Source: Callorhinus ursinus (lineage: Eukaryota; Chordata; Mammalia; Carnivora; Otariidae). Taken from it: a DNA stretch of 64,000 bases. The stretch is taken from contig NW_020313045.1 of the NCBI RefSeq assembly GCF_003265705.1, forward strand, positions 1,890,115-1,954,114, given 5' to 3'. Under the pieces are notes generated by a model. The model did not search any database and was not told where the DNA came from. It worked only from the letters and a program-made list of their open reading frames with translations. Below, piece by piece: positions 1 to 12,030 of the stretch; position 1 is the first letter of the stretch; each line of letters opens with the position of its first letter. A program made the position numbers and the translations under genes.

Positions 1-740
1 GTGAGCCCACAGCTTATCTCTCTTTCTAAGTTCCAAATTGCCTTCATTTTTTCAAAATTCCAATCAAGGTGATTCTAGAGGAAGCAATTTCTGCCAGTAC
101 ATCGTCCCCTCACCTCCTGACCCAGGAGAAGATCTCGAAACCTTACCGAAAAGAATCCCAGCAGACATTAGCAAATCAACTGGAAAAAGAAAAAAAAAAA
201 AGAGAGAGAGACAGAGAGAGAGAAAATCTATCCACAAGTCGCTGCAGAGTGTGTCCCATTTGACGCAAAGGGTCCGCTCACCATCGGGACCCTAATGAGA
301 CTGTGGCCAGGACCCTAGCGGGAGCCTTCTAACAAAAGACAAGACAGGTCTCTCCAGCAATGCACCTTCACACAAACCAAGATTTCTCCTTCTCCCCAAA
401 GACACACAGACAATTATAAGACTTCCCCCCTAGATTTTGAAATTAACCCATTCTAAAGACCCCCTGGTTGACCGGGCGCCTGGCTGGCTGCCTCACATTG
501 TCGGCCCTTCCGGGCGGGGGCGAGGACACGTGATGGCCATGCACATCCCCTCCCCGTAGGAGGTCCGTGGCTCACTGCTCTCGGCCACCAACAAGGTCAC
601 CACACCACAAGGTCAGGGCATAAGTGAGAAATGGAGTCACTGCTGGGGTACCCACAGTCCCTAGGTGAGCGACAAAGGGACTCAAAGGAAAGGGAGTCCT
701 GTCACCTCTTTCCTGGGGCAGAGGTGGGGAGGGACAACTT
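1..740. other. Non-coding DNA, no gene recognised
   Basis: It holds an A-rich then GA-rich simple tract at about 183-227 and otherwise unique-looking sequence. Confidence 0.5.
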
Positions 741-1397
741 TTTTTTTTTCAATTTTTTTTGTTGTAGTAAAATATGCACGTTGTAAAAATTACCATCCAA
801 ACTATTTAACTGTACAGCTCAGCAGCATTGAGTAGATTCGCATTGTTCTGCAACCATCACCACCATCCATCCCTAGAACTCTCTTCATCTTAGCAAAATG
901 AAACTCTGTCCTCATTTTTTTTTTTTTTTTGAGACAGAGAGAGAGTGCGGGAGAGACAGTACGAGCACGGGAGGGGGAGAGGGAGAAAGAATCTTAAGCA
1001 GGCGCCATGCCCAGCTCAGAGCCCGATACAGGGTTTGAACTCACGACGCTGAGATCATGACCTGAGCCGAAAACAAGAGTCGGAAGCTTAACCGACTGAG
1101 CCACTCGCGTGCCCCAAAACTCTGTTCCCATTAAACACTGAGTCCCTACTCTCCCTCCCCGCCCCCACTCCAGCAACCTCTCTTCTACTTTCTGTCCCCA
1201 TGAATTTGACCTCCCGTAAGTGGAATCACACACTTGTCTCTTTGTGATGGGTTCCTTTCACTCAGCACAATGTCCTCAAGATTCATCCATGTTGTAGCAG
1301 GTGTCTTTCCTTTTTAAGGCTGAATAATATTCCATCGTGCGCGTGTACCACATTTTGTTTCTCCACTCACTTGTTCATGGACTGTCTGTGTATGGTA
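741..1397 (-). mobile_element. Old LINE-1 3' fragment, interrupted by a SINE
   Basis: Read on the - strand this resembles the degenerate 3' end of an old mammalian LINE-1 (ORF2 end and 3' UTR). The SINE at 915-1115 splits it. No intact reading frame is left. Confidence 0.6.
915..1115 (-). mobile_element. Carnivore tRNA-derived SINE (SINEC type)
   Basis: Oligo-T, then GA-rich body, ending ...GAGCCACTCGCGTGCCCC. It is flanked by target-site copies AAACTCTGTCCTCA (901-914) and AAACTCTGTTCCCA (1117-1130). Confidence 0.9.
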
Positions 1398-1550
1398 TTA
1401 GATGTCATTCTCCTAGCAGTTCCGTAAGGTAGCTTTCATTATTAACCCTTTTTCATCGAGCAAGTAGGTGCACAAAAGTTAAGCAGTTTCCCTGGATTCA
1501 AGTAAGTGGTAGGGCCAAGCTCTGAATCAGACAGTCTGGTTCCCGAGCTC
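1398..1550 (-). repeat. MIR SINE remnant
   Basis: The pattern GTAAGGTAGC, AGTAAGTGGTAGGGCCAAG and AGACAGTCTGGTTCCC matches the inverted MIR body. Confidence 0.5.
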
Positions 1551-1556
1551 AATAAC

Positions 1557-1616
1557 GATAATGATAATGAGAGGAAGGAAGAAGAAGAGGAAGAAGAAGG
1601 AGGGGAAGGAGGAAGT
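1557..1616. repeat. GAA/GGA-rich simple repeat
   Basis: A purine-only tract of irregular GAA, GGAA and GAAGA units. Confidence 0.8.
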
Positions 1617-1704
1617 TTTAACGGAAACTTAGTCCTCTCTCCTGGGGCAGAAGAGGGGCAACATTTTTTTTTTTTTTCACGTTGATGAAAAAAATCTCAG
1701 GATG

Positions 1705-1925
1705 GTGATGATTTAGCCAACACTCATTTGTGCGATCTCCGTGCTGGGCACTGGTATAGCATCTAAATGAATTACTTCATTCAATCCTAAACACTGTCTG
1801 GGGTAAGTATATTATTTCCCTGTTTTGCTCACAAAGAAACTGAACGTCTCAATGGTTTCGTAACTTGTACAAAGTCACACGGGGAACAAGAAGAGGATCC
1901 AGGATCGAAACCCAGATCCTTGTGT
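1705..1925 (-). repeat. MIR SINE remnant
   Basis: Inverted MIR features are present in order: GTGCTGGGCACTG, ATTACTTCATTCAATCCT, AAAGTCACACGGGGAACAAG and a terminal ATCCAGGATCGAAACCCAG. Confidence 0.6.
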
Positions 1926-1935
1926 TAACCAAATC

Positions 1936-3139
1936 TCCCCTTGTCTGTTCATTCAATCACTGATGTCTGCATGAATCCCCCTGTGAAGAATGAGGAAGAA
2001 CTTGGAGCCAAGAGCTCATGTGTTCTCCCACCCTTCCGGCATGTTCTTTGGCCAGAGCAGAAATTCCAGGGACATCTGGCAAGAGGCAATAAAGTGTGAC
2101 ATGTGGAAAGGAGGAAGAGGAAATGCCATGTAGGCTGGAGATGAGGAACAGATTTGGGGCCAGCCTTTGGAGAATGAGCACTTTCAAGGCAGCTGCAGGA
2201 TGCGTGAGGATGAGAGCAAAGGGAGTTTTAGGAAGTGTCTCTCCAGATTATGAAGTGAATCCACATGGACGTATTTTAAGAGTTACAAGTACAGATTAGG
2301 AGCCTTTCAAAATTATGTATTTTTTTTTTTTTATTTCAGACTCTGTTCCTCTAAATACAACAGTGAGGTAAGACTGGGCCACGTAAGGCCCCAGCTTATA
2401 TTTGGGTTAAATCAGGGGGATAATAATATTTTTTGGACATTCGGTAGGTGCCAGGCACTGGGTTTAGGGCAAAACTGAGACAGAGGTGTCCCTCCACTCG
2501 GAGCTTTCTCTTCCCAGACCAAGCCGATCAGAGGTGAAGGCTCAAATCAGGAAATGGGGCCGGTTAGAGATTCTTGGGGGTTCAAGATTAATACAGTTTC
2601 TATTTCTCCTTTACCGAAGAAGGGAATATCCAGGTGAGTCCAAGCCCTCCTTTGGTGTGGGTGCCTGTCCTGGCCTCTCCCCTCTTCCTCGCGGCTGGCC
2701 CTCTCCCACTCTTCAGAATCTCGCTCTCCATATTCCCATTCTCCTTCTGCTGTCCTGCTCCAATCCTAGTGGCTAATGGAGCATCAGCCCCTTCTCCCTC
2801 ATTCACGGTGCTCCCGAATGGAACTTCTCATCCCAGCCCTGGATTCCATGGCTCACTCGAGACCTTCGGGCTCCCGAGTTGCTCCCAAAGAAGACTGGTG
2901 TTTCTCACCAACCCTTGGACCCAGTCCCCCCCCCCGAAGGGCTGCTGGTGGTCTCTAAATTCCACTCTCTCCATTCCGCTCTTTCCTCTCCCCTGTGTTC
3001 TCCAGTCTTTCAGAAACAACCTTTTCATTTTCTAAACACTTATCGGCTTTCTCTTCATTCAAAAGATTTGCATATTCATTGTACCAAAAAAAAAAAAATG
3101 GAAGACGAGAAAGAGCAAAGAAAATTAACATCACTCAAT
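1936..3139. other. Non-coding DNA, no gene recognised
   Basis: Apart from a poly-T tract near 2322 and a MIR-core-like GGTGCCAGGCACTG near 2448, I recognise nothing. The short open frames do not resemble known proteins. Confidence 0.4.
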
Positions 3140-3315
3140 CCCTCTGCCCAGGGATTAATCCCATCATTAGCCACCATGTGAGTGGAAAAACCCATTTTAC
3201 AGATGAGGAAGCTGAGGCACAGAGAGACTAAGTGACTTCTCGCATGTCGCCCAGGGAGTAAGGGACGGAGCGAGGATCCAGGTCTGTCTGGCTCCAAAAC
3301 CCTTGCTCTGAATCT
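3140..3315 (-). repeat. MIR SINE remnant
   Basis: It contains CCCATTTTACAGATGAGGAA, then GCTGAGGCACAGAGAGACTA, the hallmark of inverted MIR. Confidence 0.7.
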
Positions 3316-3960
3316 CTCCACTCCCCTCATCTCTTGCTGTCTCCCCAGGGCTCCGGCCACTGGGGGCCATGTGCCTTCTCTGGCCCAGATGCAGCAGGTG
3401 CAGCTGGTCTGGGAGGACTATTTATCCAGACAACATTTAGACGTGTGCCCTCTGCCCGTGGGAACAAACACCCACTTGGAGTGGCCAGTCATCGGAGAGG
3501 TATGAGATGCCCTCCCTCATCCTTACCCCACAGAGCACCTCCTCTCCCGGGTCTTGTGCCATCATGAAAGAAACTCAAAGCCTGATAGTCCAGCACATTC
3601 ACCTTCTACCCGCCTGAGCTCCCCTGGGAGGCAGAAAGCAACCATAGGGAGAAGACAGTGGAAACATGGAGATGGGTTACTGTCTGAGCAACCCACTGTG
3701 GTGGTATTCTTACCATTTCACATCATGAGCAAATAACTTTGAAGGTGCCACGAACACATCCTTCCGCAGAAGCAATCTGATGGCTGGAGGGCCTTGTCCA
3801 TGCTGTTCTGAATACTGCCAGATAGCCCCCCGCAACATGCTTTTCATACTTCTCCCAGGAACAGCTCCACCCCTTGCCCCTGGGGTGATCCTAACCTTCC
3901 CCCAGCAATTTATATCCACAAACTCATTCACAAGAACCTTGAAGGGACAGGAGGTATGTG
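3316..3960. other. Non-coding DNA, no gene recognised
   Basis: Nothing recognised beyond short non-coding open frames. Confidence 0.4.
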
Positions 3961-3968
3961 TGTGTATA

Positions 3969-3974
3969 CACACC

Positions 3975-4015
<41 letters not shown>

Positions 4016-4033
4016 CACACACACACACACCAC
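3969..4033. repeat. (CA)n microsatellite
   Basis: Dinucleotide CA repeat with CCCA interruptions at the start and CCCC inside, preceded by a short TGTGTATA stretch. Confidence 0.95.
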
Positions 4034-4084
4034 ATGTGAGCCGCATCTATACCTATAATATGTTATTACTGTGATGACTTGCTT

Positions 4085-4185
4085 AACACCTGTTTTCTCC
4101 ACTCAACTGTGAGCTCCGTGAGGGTGAAAATGGTATCTGAACCACCCATTGCATAGCCTCAGCCTCTAGCACCGATTACACAGAG
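4085..4185 (+). repeat. LINE-2 3' end remnant
   Basis: CTCAACTGTGAGCTCCGTGAGGG and the following text resemble the L2 3' end (TGTGAGCTCC...GAGGGCAGGG). Strongly decayed. Confidence 0.45.
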
Positions 4186-5530
4186 TAATGTGGGAGTGAA
4201 CAGGCAGTCAACCCGCCTCCTCTCCGTGTGTTTTCTTCCCTTCCTCCACCCCCCCTGTCCTGTGGTCCCTGTGTTCAACCTCCCACTCAGCCGCTGGACA
4301 ACGCAGATCTCAAAAACTACTGACCACAGAACATCCAGCCTGATTCCTGCCTTTGGGAAACTTAATGATCTGTTTGGAAAGGTAGAACTGAAAAAGGCAT
4401 CAAAGATTATTAACCATCTCACATTTAGTAGATATATTTGGGGGGCCTTTTTGTTACAAGAAACAAAAACCCAACTCCAACTGACTTAAGCAAATAAGGC
4501 AGCTGTGTGGGCTTCAGGCATGGCGGGATCCAGGACTTCCAGCCGTGGATAATAAATGTCATCAGGCTCGTTCTGTCCCTCTCCTTCCCCAGTCCCTCCG
4601 GTATGTCTCAGTTCTGCCTTTCTGTGTTCCTTTCATTATCTAATTGAATCTTCCCTTTGTGGTGGCTAAACAACCACCCTTGTCCCTCTGCCGATATCCT
4701 ACCAGGGCAGCTTCCCCTGAAAGAAATAGAATCTTTCTCTCAACAGTTGCCCGGTAAAAAGCCACAGCAGAAGAATTTAGTATCGAGGACCTAACTTGAG
4801 TCTTGTGCTCCATCTTGAACCCATCACTGTCTCTTGTGGCAATAAATATACTTACTGGCAAGGCCAGGGCAGGATCTGAGCCAGCCCCCAAAAAAGGCCT
4901 GAGGTGGAGAGAGATGTTGTTTTTCAAGGAAGCGGGGATGCTGCTATCAGAATTGGGAAGGGGTCTTGGGCAGTGTTGACTGTGTATAACCACCAGAGCA
5001 GGGATCAGCCACCCCGCCTTTGTGCACACCCCTTATCTTTATTCCTCTAGGTATTATGGACTTTGGCGCTTACAACCATATTGAAAAAGTGGGAAAGAAA
5101 AAAAGGGCAGATGTGGGTTTTGTTACCTTAACATTATTTCACTTCATGGGTGAAAATCTAGACCCTGACAGGTAGCAATTGGCCCAAGGTCACAGGGCAA
5201 GTTGCTGTCAATCCTTTAAACTTTTATTTAGAATTGCAAATTGAGAATTTGTTGGATGGGTGGGGTGGGTCCCGGGTGGGTGCGGTAGATCCAAGCTGCC
5301 AAAGGTGGTGAGTTGCCAAAAGCAGGTGCTGAGCAAAGGATTTGGGGACAGCGCATCTACTAGAGGGGTGATCCCAGGAAGCTCCCTGAGGCAGGGAAGG
5401 AGGAACTAAGGAATGAGTCAAAGGACAGGTTCCCAACGGGACTCAATCCCATGGGGCCCTCAGAGGAACCAAATCAAACCTGCCTCAGAATCAGCCCACG
5501 AAGTGATGAGAAAGCTGGAGTATTTGTTCA
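4186..5530. other. Non-coding DNA with possible old repeat
   Basis: The part around 4450-4620 (ACAAGAAACAAAAACCCAAC, CTTCAGGCATGGCGGGATCC) looks like an old interspersed repeat whose family I cannot name. No gene is recognised. Confidence 0.35.
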
Positions 5531-5740
5531 CACACTCTTGTCGCTCATCCATTAGCTAATTATAATTCTAAATATAAATATGGATGGGGATGTAAAAATC
5601 CTGTCTAACAGAATTACATGTCATGAGATTCTGTTTGTGTTTGTTAAGTGCATATTCATTTGTTGGTGGCAAACGGAATGAACCACAATCTTCTGGAACC
5701 TTATTTTGATATTTCTTAACTCTTTGAAATGATTGAGAAG
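5531..5740. promoter_or_regulatory. AT-rich segment, weak candidate regulatory element
   Basis: Repeat-free AT-rich DNA with TAGCTAATTATAATT and related TAAT sites. Only composition supports it. Confidence 0.2.
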
Positions 5741-6570
5741 CTCATGATAACAGAAGTGGGATTCCTCTCAGACACGGAGGGGCCCTGTCCGCCATTGCCC
5801 TGGGCCCTCCCGGTATGACTGGGACAGTGGATTTTCTGGGATGCTGGGAACATTCTGGTGAACTAGCCCAGGATGTGGATTTTGCCCGAGTCTCATAGCC
5901 TGTAGCAGTGGCTCTCTGGGCCTCAGCTGGCCTTGATGCCGTGGCTGGATCATCAAAGCACAACACAGAAGACCCAGGGTCATAGCCCGACAACCTGACC
6001 CAGGTCACCCGCCCATCCAGCTCCCCGAAGCTACCTCGGCAGGGCCCTCTGCCCCAGGGTTAAACTTCCTTCCCGGGGACCTTGAAGTCCAAGGGCCCAG
6101 CGCTTGGACACCCTCTTTCTCAAGGGCTCTTCCTTCCTTCCTACTGTCTTGCACAATGGAGAAAGCCCTGTTATCATTAATCACCCAGGGGCCTCCAGGG
6201 AACTGCAGAACTTCTACGCCACGAAAAAGCCCATATCAAAAGCAATTGCTCCGGGTGGATCCCGATTGCTCTCACCGAAGCTTCAGGGCCAGGTTCTGGA
6301 CTCATCAGATGCGGAGCAGGAGGGTGAAGGGGATGGAGCAGGAACGGTGGACATCCTTGAGGGTTAGCAGTTGGGGTGTTTTAGACAACAGTGACCTCAA
6401 CAACGCCACAGGCCCAGCTACATGATTCGCAGGGCCCAGAGCAAACTGAAAATGTGGGCCCCTCGTTGGAAAATTATTAAAACTTTAGGACAGCAAGAGT
6501 GGAGCATCAAAGCGAGTGCACGGGGCTGTGTACCCATGAGTCCTGTCCCACTCCACAGATACTTCTTTTC
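5741..6570. other. Non-coding DNA, no gene recognised
   Basis: Nothing recognised. The open frames here on both strands are short and overlap. Confidence 0.4.
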
Positions 6571-6760
6571 CTTTAAGATTTTATTTATTTGTTTGTGAGA
6601 CAGAGAGAGCACAAGCAGGGGAAGCGGCAGGCAGTGGGAGAGGGAGAAGCAGGCTTCCCGCTGAGCAGGGAGCCCGATGCGGGGCTCGATCCCAGGACCC
6701 TGGGACCATGACCTGAGCCGAAGGCGGATGCCCAACCAACTGAGCCACCCAGGTGCCCCC
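6571..6760 (-). mobile_element. Carnivore tRNA-derived SINE (SINEC type)
   Basis: The inverted element begins TTTAAGATTTTATTTATTTG, passes through a GATGCGGGGCTCGATCCCAG B-box region and ends GAGCCACCCAGGTGCCCC. Confidence 0.92.
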
Positions 6761-6824
6761 CCCCAGTCCCCCCTCCCGTTTTATTCTTTTCATTTTTTTT
6801 TTTTTTCAATCGGGCCCTGAAATG

Positions 6825-6965
6825 ACTTGTTTAAAGTTGTTCGTGTGTGTCCATGTTTCTATCTGAGTCCCCCGGGGGAACGTAAACTTGACAGGGCAGG
6901 GATCCCGCCAGCTTTGTATGCCACCGCGTCCCTGGTGCCCAGCTCACGGCAGGCCACACAGGGAG
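6825..6965 (+). repeat. LINE-2 3' end remnant
   Basis: TTGACAGGGCAGGGATCCCG and CCCTGGTGCCCAGCTCACGG resemble the L2 tail. Confidence 0.45.
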
Positions 6966-7369
6966 CACACAATCAGCACGTGGTGAGGAGGAGATGAGCC
7001 TGCTGGATCAAGCGTGGTGGGTTCAAAAGGCGACAGGGGCTCAGTGCCAGGCTCACGCCCTCCCTGGGAACAGCGTCTGTGTCTGCCCCATGGCTATTAG
7101 CCGACTTCTATGCTTTTCAGCTCAACAGTGACATCGTGAAACCTGCACAGTTTGCCCTTTCGGCCCACTTTACAGGAAGAGGATATCCTGCAGAAATTAA
7201 AGAAAGGTGGGATGTTTAACAAAACCCCATAAATAAGCCCCTGGCATGCCTTGGTGACTCCTCCTGCCACTAGGTCCAAATGTCATGTTTTATTTCCAGT
7301 CAATGGTCAGAAAGGGAAATCGCTTACGAAACGCCCAACCCCCAACTGCATTCCCCAACACCACTGCAC
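6966..7369. other. Non-coding DNA, no gene recognised
   Basis: Nothing recognised. Confidence 0.4.
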
Positions 7370-7944
7370 AGTGTCCTGAAAATAATTTGGCCAACTGGCA
7401 ATATCCACGGAAGCCAAACATATGCACATCCCATGTCCCACTCATACGGAGGCACCCAGCAAAAATGCGGCTATATGTCCACCAAAAGGCAGGCACCAGA
7501 ATGTTCCTAGCCGTGCTATTCATGAAAACTACCCCAATTCCCATCAACAGTAAAGTAGATAGATAAACTGTAAATGAAACACCATTCAGTAATGAGGATG
7601 AACCATCTTCAACCACAAGCAACAATGTAATATTGTGCTGAAAATACCAGAAATGAGAATACACCCTGCGTGATTCTGTTTTCATCCAGTATAAAACCAA
7701 GCCAAACTAATCTCCGCTGTTGGGAGTCTGGCTAGGGGGCTCCCTTGGAGGTGTTGGGGTGACTAAGAGACCCAGGGGCTCCTGAGGGGCTGTCACCTTC
7801 TGTTTCTGGATGTGGATGCTGGTTACATGGGTGTTTTCACTTTGGGAATGTCAATACATTCTACACGTAGGACACTTGCATTTCATGGATGTATATCATT
7901 CTTTGATAAGAAGTTAAAGCTTTTATTGAAACAGGAGAAACTCT
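7370..7944 (+). mobile_element. Old LINE-1 3' fragment
   Basis: Phrases such as CCCCAATTCCCATCAACAGT, followed by GTGATTCTGTTTTCATCCAG-like text, resemble the 3' UTR of old LINE-1. Degenerate, with no intact frame. Confidence 0.5.
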
Positions 7945-8151
7945 GGGGCACCTGGGTGGCTCAGTCAGTTGAGCATCTGACTCTTGGTTTCTGCTCAGGT
8001 CACGACCTCAAGGTCATGAGATTGAGCCTGGGAGTTGAGCCCCACACTCAGCAGGGAGTCTGCTGGAGAGTCTCACCCTCTGCCCTTACCCCACTCGCAC
8101 GCATGTGCTCCCTCTCTCTCAAATAAATAAATCTTAAAAAAAAAAAAAAAA
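7945..8151 (+). mobile_element. Carnivore tRNA-derived SINE (SINEC type)
   Basis: It begins GGGGCACCTGGGTGGCTCAG, has A- and B-box-like segments, a CTCTCTCT region and AAATAAATAAATCTT followed by poly-A. Confidence 0.93.
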
Positions 8152-8204
8152 GAAAAGCAAAAGGGGAAAACTTAAATGGCCAAAAAAGCATGAGTTTTAT
8201 ATAT

Positions 8205-8450
8205 GGGCAGATCACAGTGGTTAAGAGTTGGGGGTAACTCTGGGGCTGGGGGCCTGAGTGTGACTCACGACTGTGTGTCTTACCACCTGTGATATCTCAG
8301 GCAAGTTATTTAACCTCTCTGTGCCTTACTTCTCTTCATCTATAAAACGGGAGGAACAGCAGTCCCGAGCTCACAATGTTGTTTTGAGGTTTAAGTGAGG
8401 TCAGGTTTGTAAAGGGTTTGAAACCTCACCTGGCCACAGGTGAGTGTTCC
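8205..8450 (+). repeat. MIR SINE, near full length
   Basis: CACAGTGGTTAAGAG, then CAGGCAAGTTATTTAACCTC and TCTGTGCCTTACTTCTCTTC match the MIR body in order. Confidence 0.8.
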
Positions 8451-9518
8451 ACGTGTGTTACCTTTTACGGATGGGAATATGATGGCAGAGGTCATAGTAT
8501 ATCCATACCTAATAATACAGGGGAACGATGGCTTTAAAACTATGTTGCACACATAATTATATGCCTAAGTGCTTCCTTATGCATTCTGACCAGGTTGCAT
8601 GGATTAAGTCATTCATACGTCCTCATAGCACGTCTCAATTGCACATGGAAGACCCATCTAAGGAAACAGTGGGTTGTCGCTGGTGCCAAGGAGCCAATAA
8701 AACAATCCTCCCAGCCACCTTAATGAGGAAAAGACACAGAAGCTCCCAGAATCGTGTGGGGGTGAGAAGGAGGCGAGTCCATGGATCTGGGAAGAGGAAA
8801 GGAGTAGTTACCTGATTAAGATTTCAATTCCAGGAGTAAGCCCCCAAATGCAGACGGCACAGGATGGCATGAACACCGCACGAGCCTGGGTTGATTGTTT
8901 TCCCCTTCCTTCTTCCTCAAAGCTGTGAGGAGCCAGACAGAGGGAGGGAGGTGAGAGCCCACACATATCCCAGCGTACCAGACTGTGCCCTGCCGAGCAA
9001 CTTGACTTGTCCCCTGCTTCTAAACAGCAAGAAAAATGTCAAACTGTCATCAGTGATTAAAGTGGGATTTTCCAAAGGTTTCAAAAATATTTCAGAATTC
9101 AAGACCTTATTCTTCTCGCGGAAGATAAATCCAAGCAGCATTCCCTTAACAGTTGCATCATGGGACCCGTTTTACCAGCTGGTTTTCCTCTCTGGGTTCC
9201 CGTGGTGATGGAGGGCAGGCTTGGCCCTTGCTGTAGAGCCTTTGCAGCTTGAAGTAGGTCTTCTTGACTGCTTCCAACCAACAACGACGTGTGGGAGCAC
9301 ATGCATGGGCCCCAAGCTCCCCCAGAATGCATGTAACTCTGAAATGTAATTAGGGGGGGCCCATCTGCTCACCTCGCAGGCCTGCAAGGCTCCTGAGGAA
9401 CGGACCTATGCCTCGTCCACCTCTGTGTGCAAGACAGATTACACCACCTTCAGGGCTCAGTGCCAAATGAGAAGGTGGGTCCCTTGTTTGGAAGTTACTT
9501 AAGAATTTCAAGATGTCA
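8451..9518. other. Non-coding DNA, no gene recognised
   Basis: Nothing recognised. The open frames are short. Confidence 0.4.
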
Positions 9519-9702
9519 GGGGTGCCGGGGTGGCTCAGTCGGTTAAGCGTCCAACTCTTGGTTTGGGCTCAGGTCGTGATCTCAGGGTCGTGAGTCAGGC
9601 TCCACACTCAGCACGGTGTCTGCTTGTCCCTCTCCCCCGCTCCAACCCCCACTTGCTCTCTCTCTCTCCCTCAAGTAGATAAATAAAATCTTTTAAAGAA
9701 AA
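9519..9702 (+). mobile_element. Carnivore tRNA-derived SINE (SINEC type)
   Basis: GGGGTGCCGGGGTGGCTCAG head, AAATAAAATCTTTT tail and target-site copies containing TTTCAAGAT on both sides. Confidence 0.92.
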
Positions 9703-9904
9703 GTTTCAAGATTTCAACAGCAGAGCATGACACCAAGTGCGGGGTACTTCTTAGCACGGGGCACTGCACAGAGGTCACGTGCCCATGAAACCAGCCCTGT
9801 CTGCATAGGAACCTAGCCTGTGCACAACTAACACTTACTGGATGTCCATCTTGCCATTGTCATGATGCCCTCTGAGCTTATTCCTTTGGCCCTGGGGTTT
9901 AATC

Positions 9905-10080
9905 ATTTTTCTTAACATTTGCTGAGTGCTCACTGGGTATGAGGCATTCTTCTCAGCACTTTCCATGTGTTAGCTTATCCTCATGAAAATGCCATGTGGT
10001 TGGAAGTCTTCCTGTCACCGACCGGAAGAGAGGAGGAAAGAACGGAGTCACTTGCCCAAGGGCAGAAGTGGCGCCAGAAG
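9905..10080 (-). repeat. MIR SINE remnant
   Basis: TTGCTGAGTGCTCACTGGGT, TTCTCAGCACTTTCCATGTG and GAGTCACTTGCCCAAGGGCA match inverted MIR. Confidence 0.6.
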
Positions 10081-10836
10081 TCCACCCAGAAGTTCTTGCC
10101 GTGGACGCTCCTGCCAAGTTGGAGTTGGATTGCCCCTCTCGAAGCAAAGACCCATATTTTATTCCTCTTTATTTCCCCTCCCTTGGCCCACCCCGGAAAG
10201 GGGCAAACATTCAGCGTACGCCTACCTATTTTGTCATGCGGACAGCATTGCCGGGCATTTCTTCCAGCCCAGGCCTGAGGTCTGGCCCTGGAGAGCAGCG
10301 GTAATTTGCCTTCCTCTTTCATGCTCCAAGACCAAGGTCAAGGGGTGGCTGGCAGGAATAGGTCAGGGGTTTGCCCTGGAGTGACATGGGAGCTGACCAA
10401 TCAGAGTGGCCCCCAGAAGCTGGGGTGGCCCTTGCTGTGCCATGGCCTTCCGCACTTTGGTCACTGGGTCATTGGACCAGGGAGAAGAAGGGAGAGCTGG
10501 GGCAGCAGGAGAACTCTAGGAGCCTGAGGGTAAGGCGGATAGGAACGTTGCCATACTTTGACCACCAACAAACCGTGCATATACAGACCCGCTGGGTGCC
10601 TGCCTGCTCTCTGCTCACCTCCTCATGATGACAGAGCCCTCCATGGTGGTCCAGAGAGTGCACTGCTAATTCCAATCTCTAAAAGCCAATTTAAATCCGC
10701 AATCATTTGGCATACCTCCAGCGTGCCATAGACCGAGGAAATGCCTGAGGGGACAGTAGATGGAGGACCGAAGACGGCATTCTGGAACATGATTGAGACT
10801 GGTCCTGGCACACAGTAGATGCTCAGTTAATACCTC
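10081..10836. other. Non-coding DNA, no gene recognised
   Basis: Several overlapping frames over 100 codons exist here on both strands but match no family I know. A TGGCACACAGTAGATGCTCA tail near 10806 is MIR- or L2-like. Confidence 0.4.
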
Positions 10837-11042
10837 TTTTTTTTTTTAAGATTTTATTTATTTATTTGAGAGAGAGAGAGAGAGAGAATGAGAGATAGAG
10901 AGCACGAGAGGGAAGAGGGTCAGAGGGAGAAGCAGACTCCCCGCCGAGCAGGGAGCCCGATGCGGGACTCGATCCCGGGACTCCAGGATCACGACCTGAG
11001 CCGAAGGCAGTCGCTTAACCAACTGAGCCACCCAGGCGCCCC
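10837..11042 (-). mobile_element. Carnivore tRNA-derived SINE (SINEC type)
   Basis: Poly-T, GA repeat, and a CCACCCAGGCGCCCC end. Flanking duplications CAGTTAATACCTCTT and CAGCTGATACCTCTT mark the target site. Confidence 0.95.
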
Positions 11043-11141
11043 TCAGCTGATACCTCTTAAATTGAGCTACACTGAAGTCAGAAGCCCTGCCCCAAGACAT
11101 CCAAGCCCGGTGAGACCCACTGTTTTAGATCTGTAAGGCTA

Positions 11142-11862
11142 TGTAGTAGTTATCTATGGCTACATAACAATTATCCTAAAATACAGCAGCTTAAAACAGG
11201 GATCAGCAAACTTTTTCCTAAAGGGCCAAATAGTACGTATCTTAGACTCGTGGACCATATGGTCTCCGTTGCATCTACTCCACAACTCCTGGTGATGGAG
11301 CGGAAAAGCAGCCACAGATAATATGTACACTAATGGTCAATTCTCTGTTCCAATAAAACTTTATTTACAAAAACAGGTGGCCGGCCCACAGGCTATAGTC
11401 TGCCAACTCCCGGCTTCAAACAATAAACATTTATTGTTTTGCAGTTGTTGTGAGTCAGGAATCCAGGTGCAGCTTAGCTCAATGCTGGTGGCCCAGCAGT
11501 TCTCATGAGGTTGCAAATGAGTGATCACCCAGGACTATGATCTCCTGAAGATTTAGCCAGGCCCGGATAATCTGCTTCCACGCTCACCCCCATGGGTGCT
11601 GGCAGGCCTCAGTTCCTTGCCATGTGGGCCTCCGGTGACATGGGAGCTATTCCTGTGTGAGAGAGAGTCAGAAAGTGCCCGAGGCCAAAGCCACAGTCTT
11701 TTTATAACCTATGCTAATCTCAGGAGAGGCATCTCATCACTTGTGCCCTATTTTATTCGGTAAAAGTAAATCAGTAAGTCTAGCCCACACTCAGACAGGG
11801 AGGGCTCTCCACGAGGACAGGGGCTGTCCATCGCTGGGGGTCACCTTGGAGGCGGATGCTGC
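11142..11862 (+). mobile_element. Old ERVL-class LTR (MLT2-like), split by a hAT element
   Basis: TGTAGTAGTTATCTATGGCT at the start, then GTGAGTCAGGAATCCAGGTG and GGCAGGCCTCAGTTCCTTGC, resemble MLT2 solo LTRs. It is a non-coding remnant with no retroviral genes nearby. Confidence 0.6.
11197..11412 (+). mobile_element. Short non-autonomous DNA transposon, hAT type
   Basis: The inserted sequence starts CAGGGATCAGCAAACTTTTT and ends GTCTGCCAACTCCCG, decayed inverted ends. Target copies GCTTAAAA and GCTTCAAA (8 bp, one mismatch) fit hAT insertion. I cannot name the family with certainty. Confidence 0.6.
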
Positions 11863-12030
11863 AGTCATTCATCTTGTCATTCATACAGTAAACATTCTTG
11901 GCACATCTACACCTGCCATACACCACGCTCGGGGGAAGCACTGGGGATTCAGTGGGGACAAGGCACACGCCCCCTCCCCTCCCGGGACTGCCAGTGTACA
12001 TCTGTCTTAGAACTGACCCTGTTACAATAA
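11863..12030 (-). repeat. MIR/L2-type remnant
   Basis: CATTCATACAGTAAACATTC and GCACTGGGGATTCAGTGGGG resemble the common degenerate motif of L2/MIR-class repeats. Confidence 0.4.

Noticed and set aside
9519..9702. tRNA gene suggested by A- and B-box-like motifs in the SINEs
   Set aside because: The copies are SINE heads derived from tRNA with A-rich tails and target duplications. They lack a cloverleaf.
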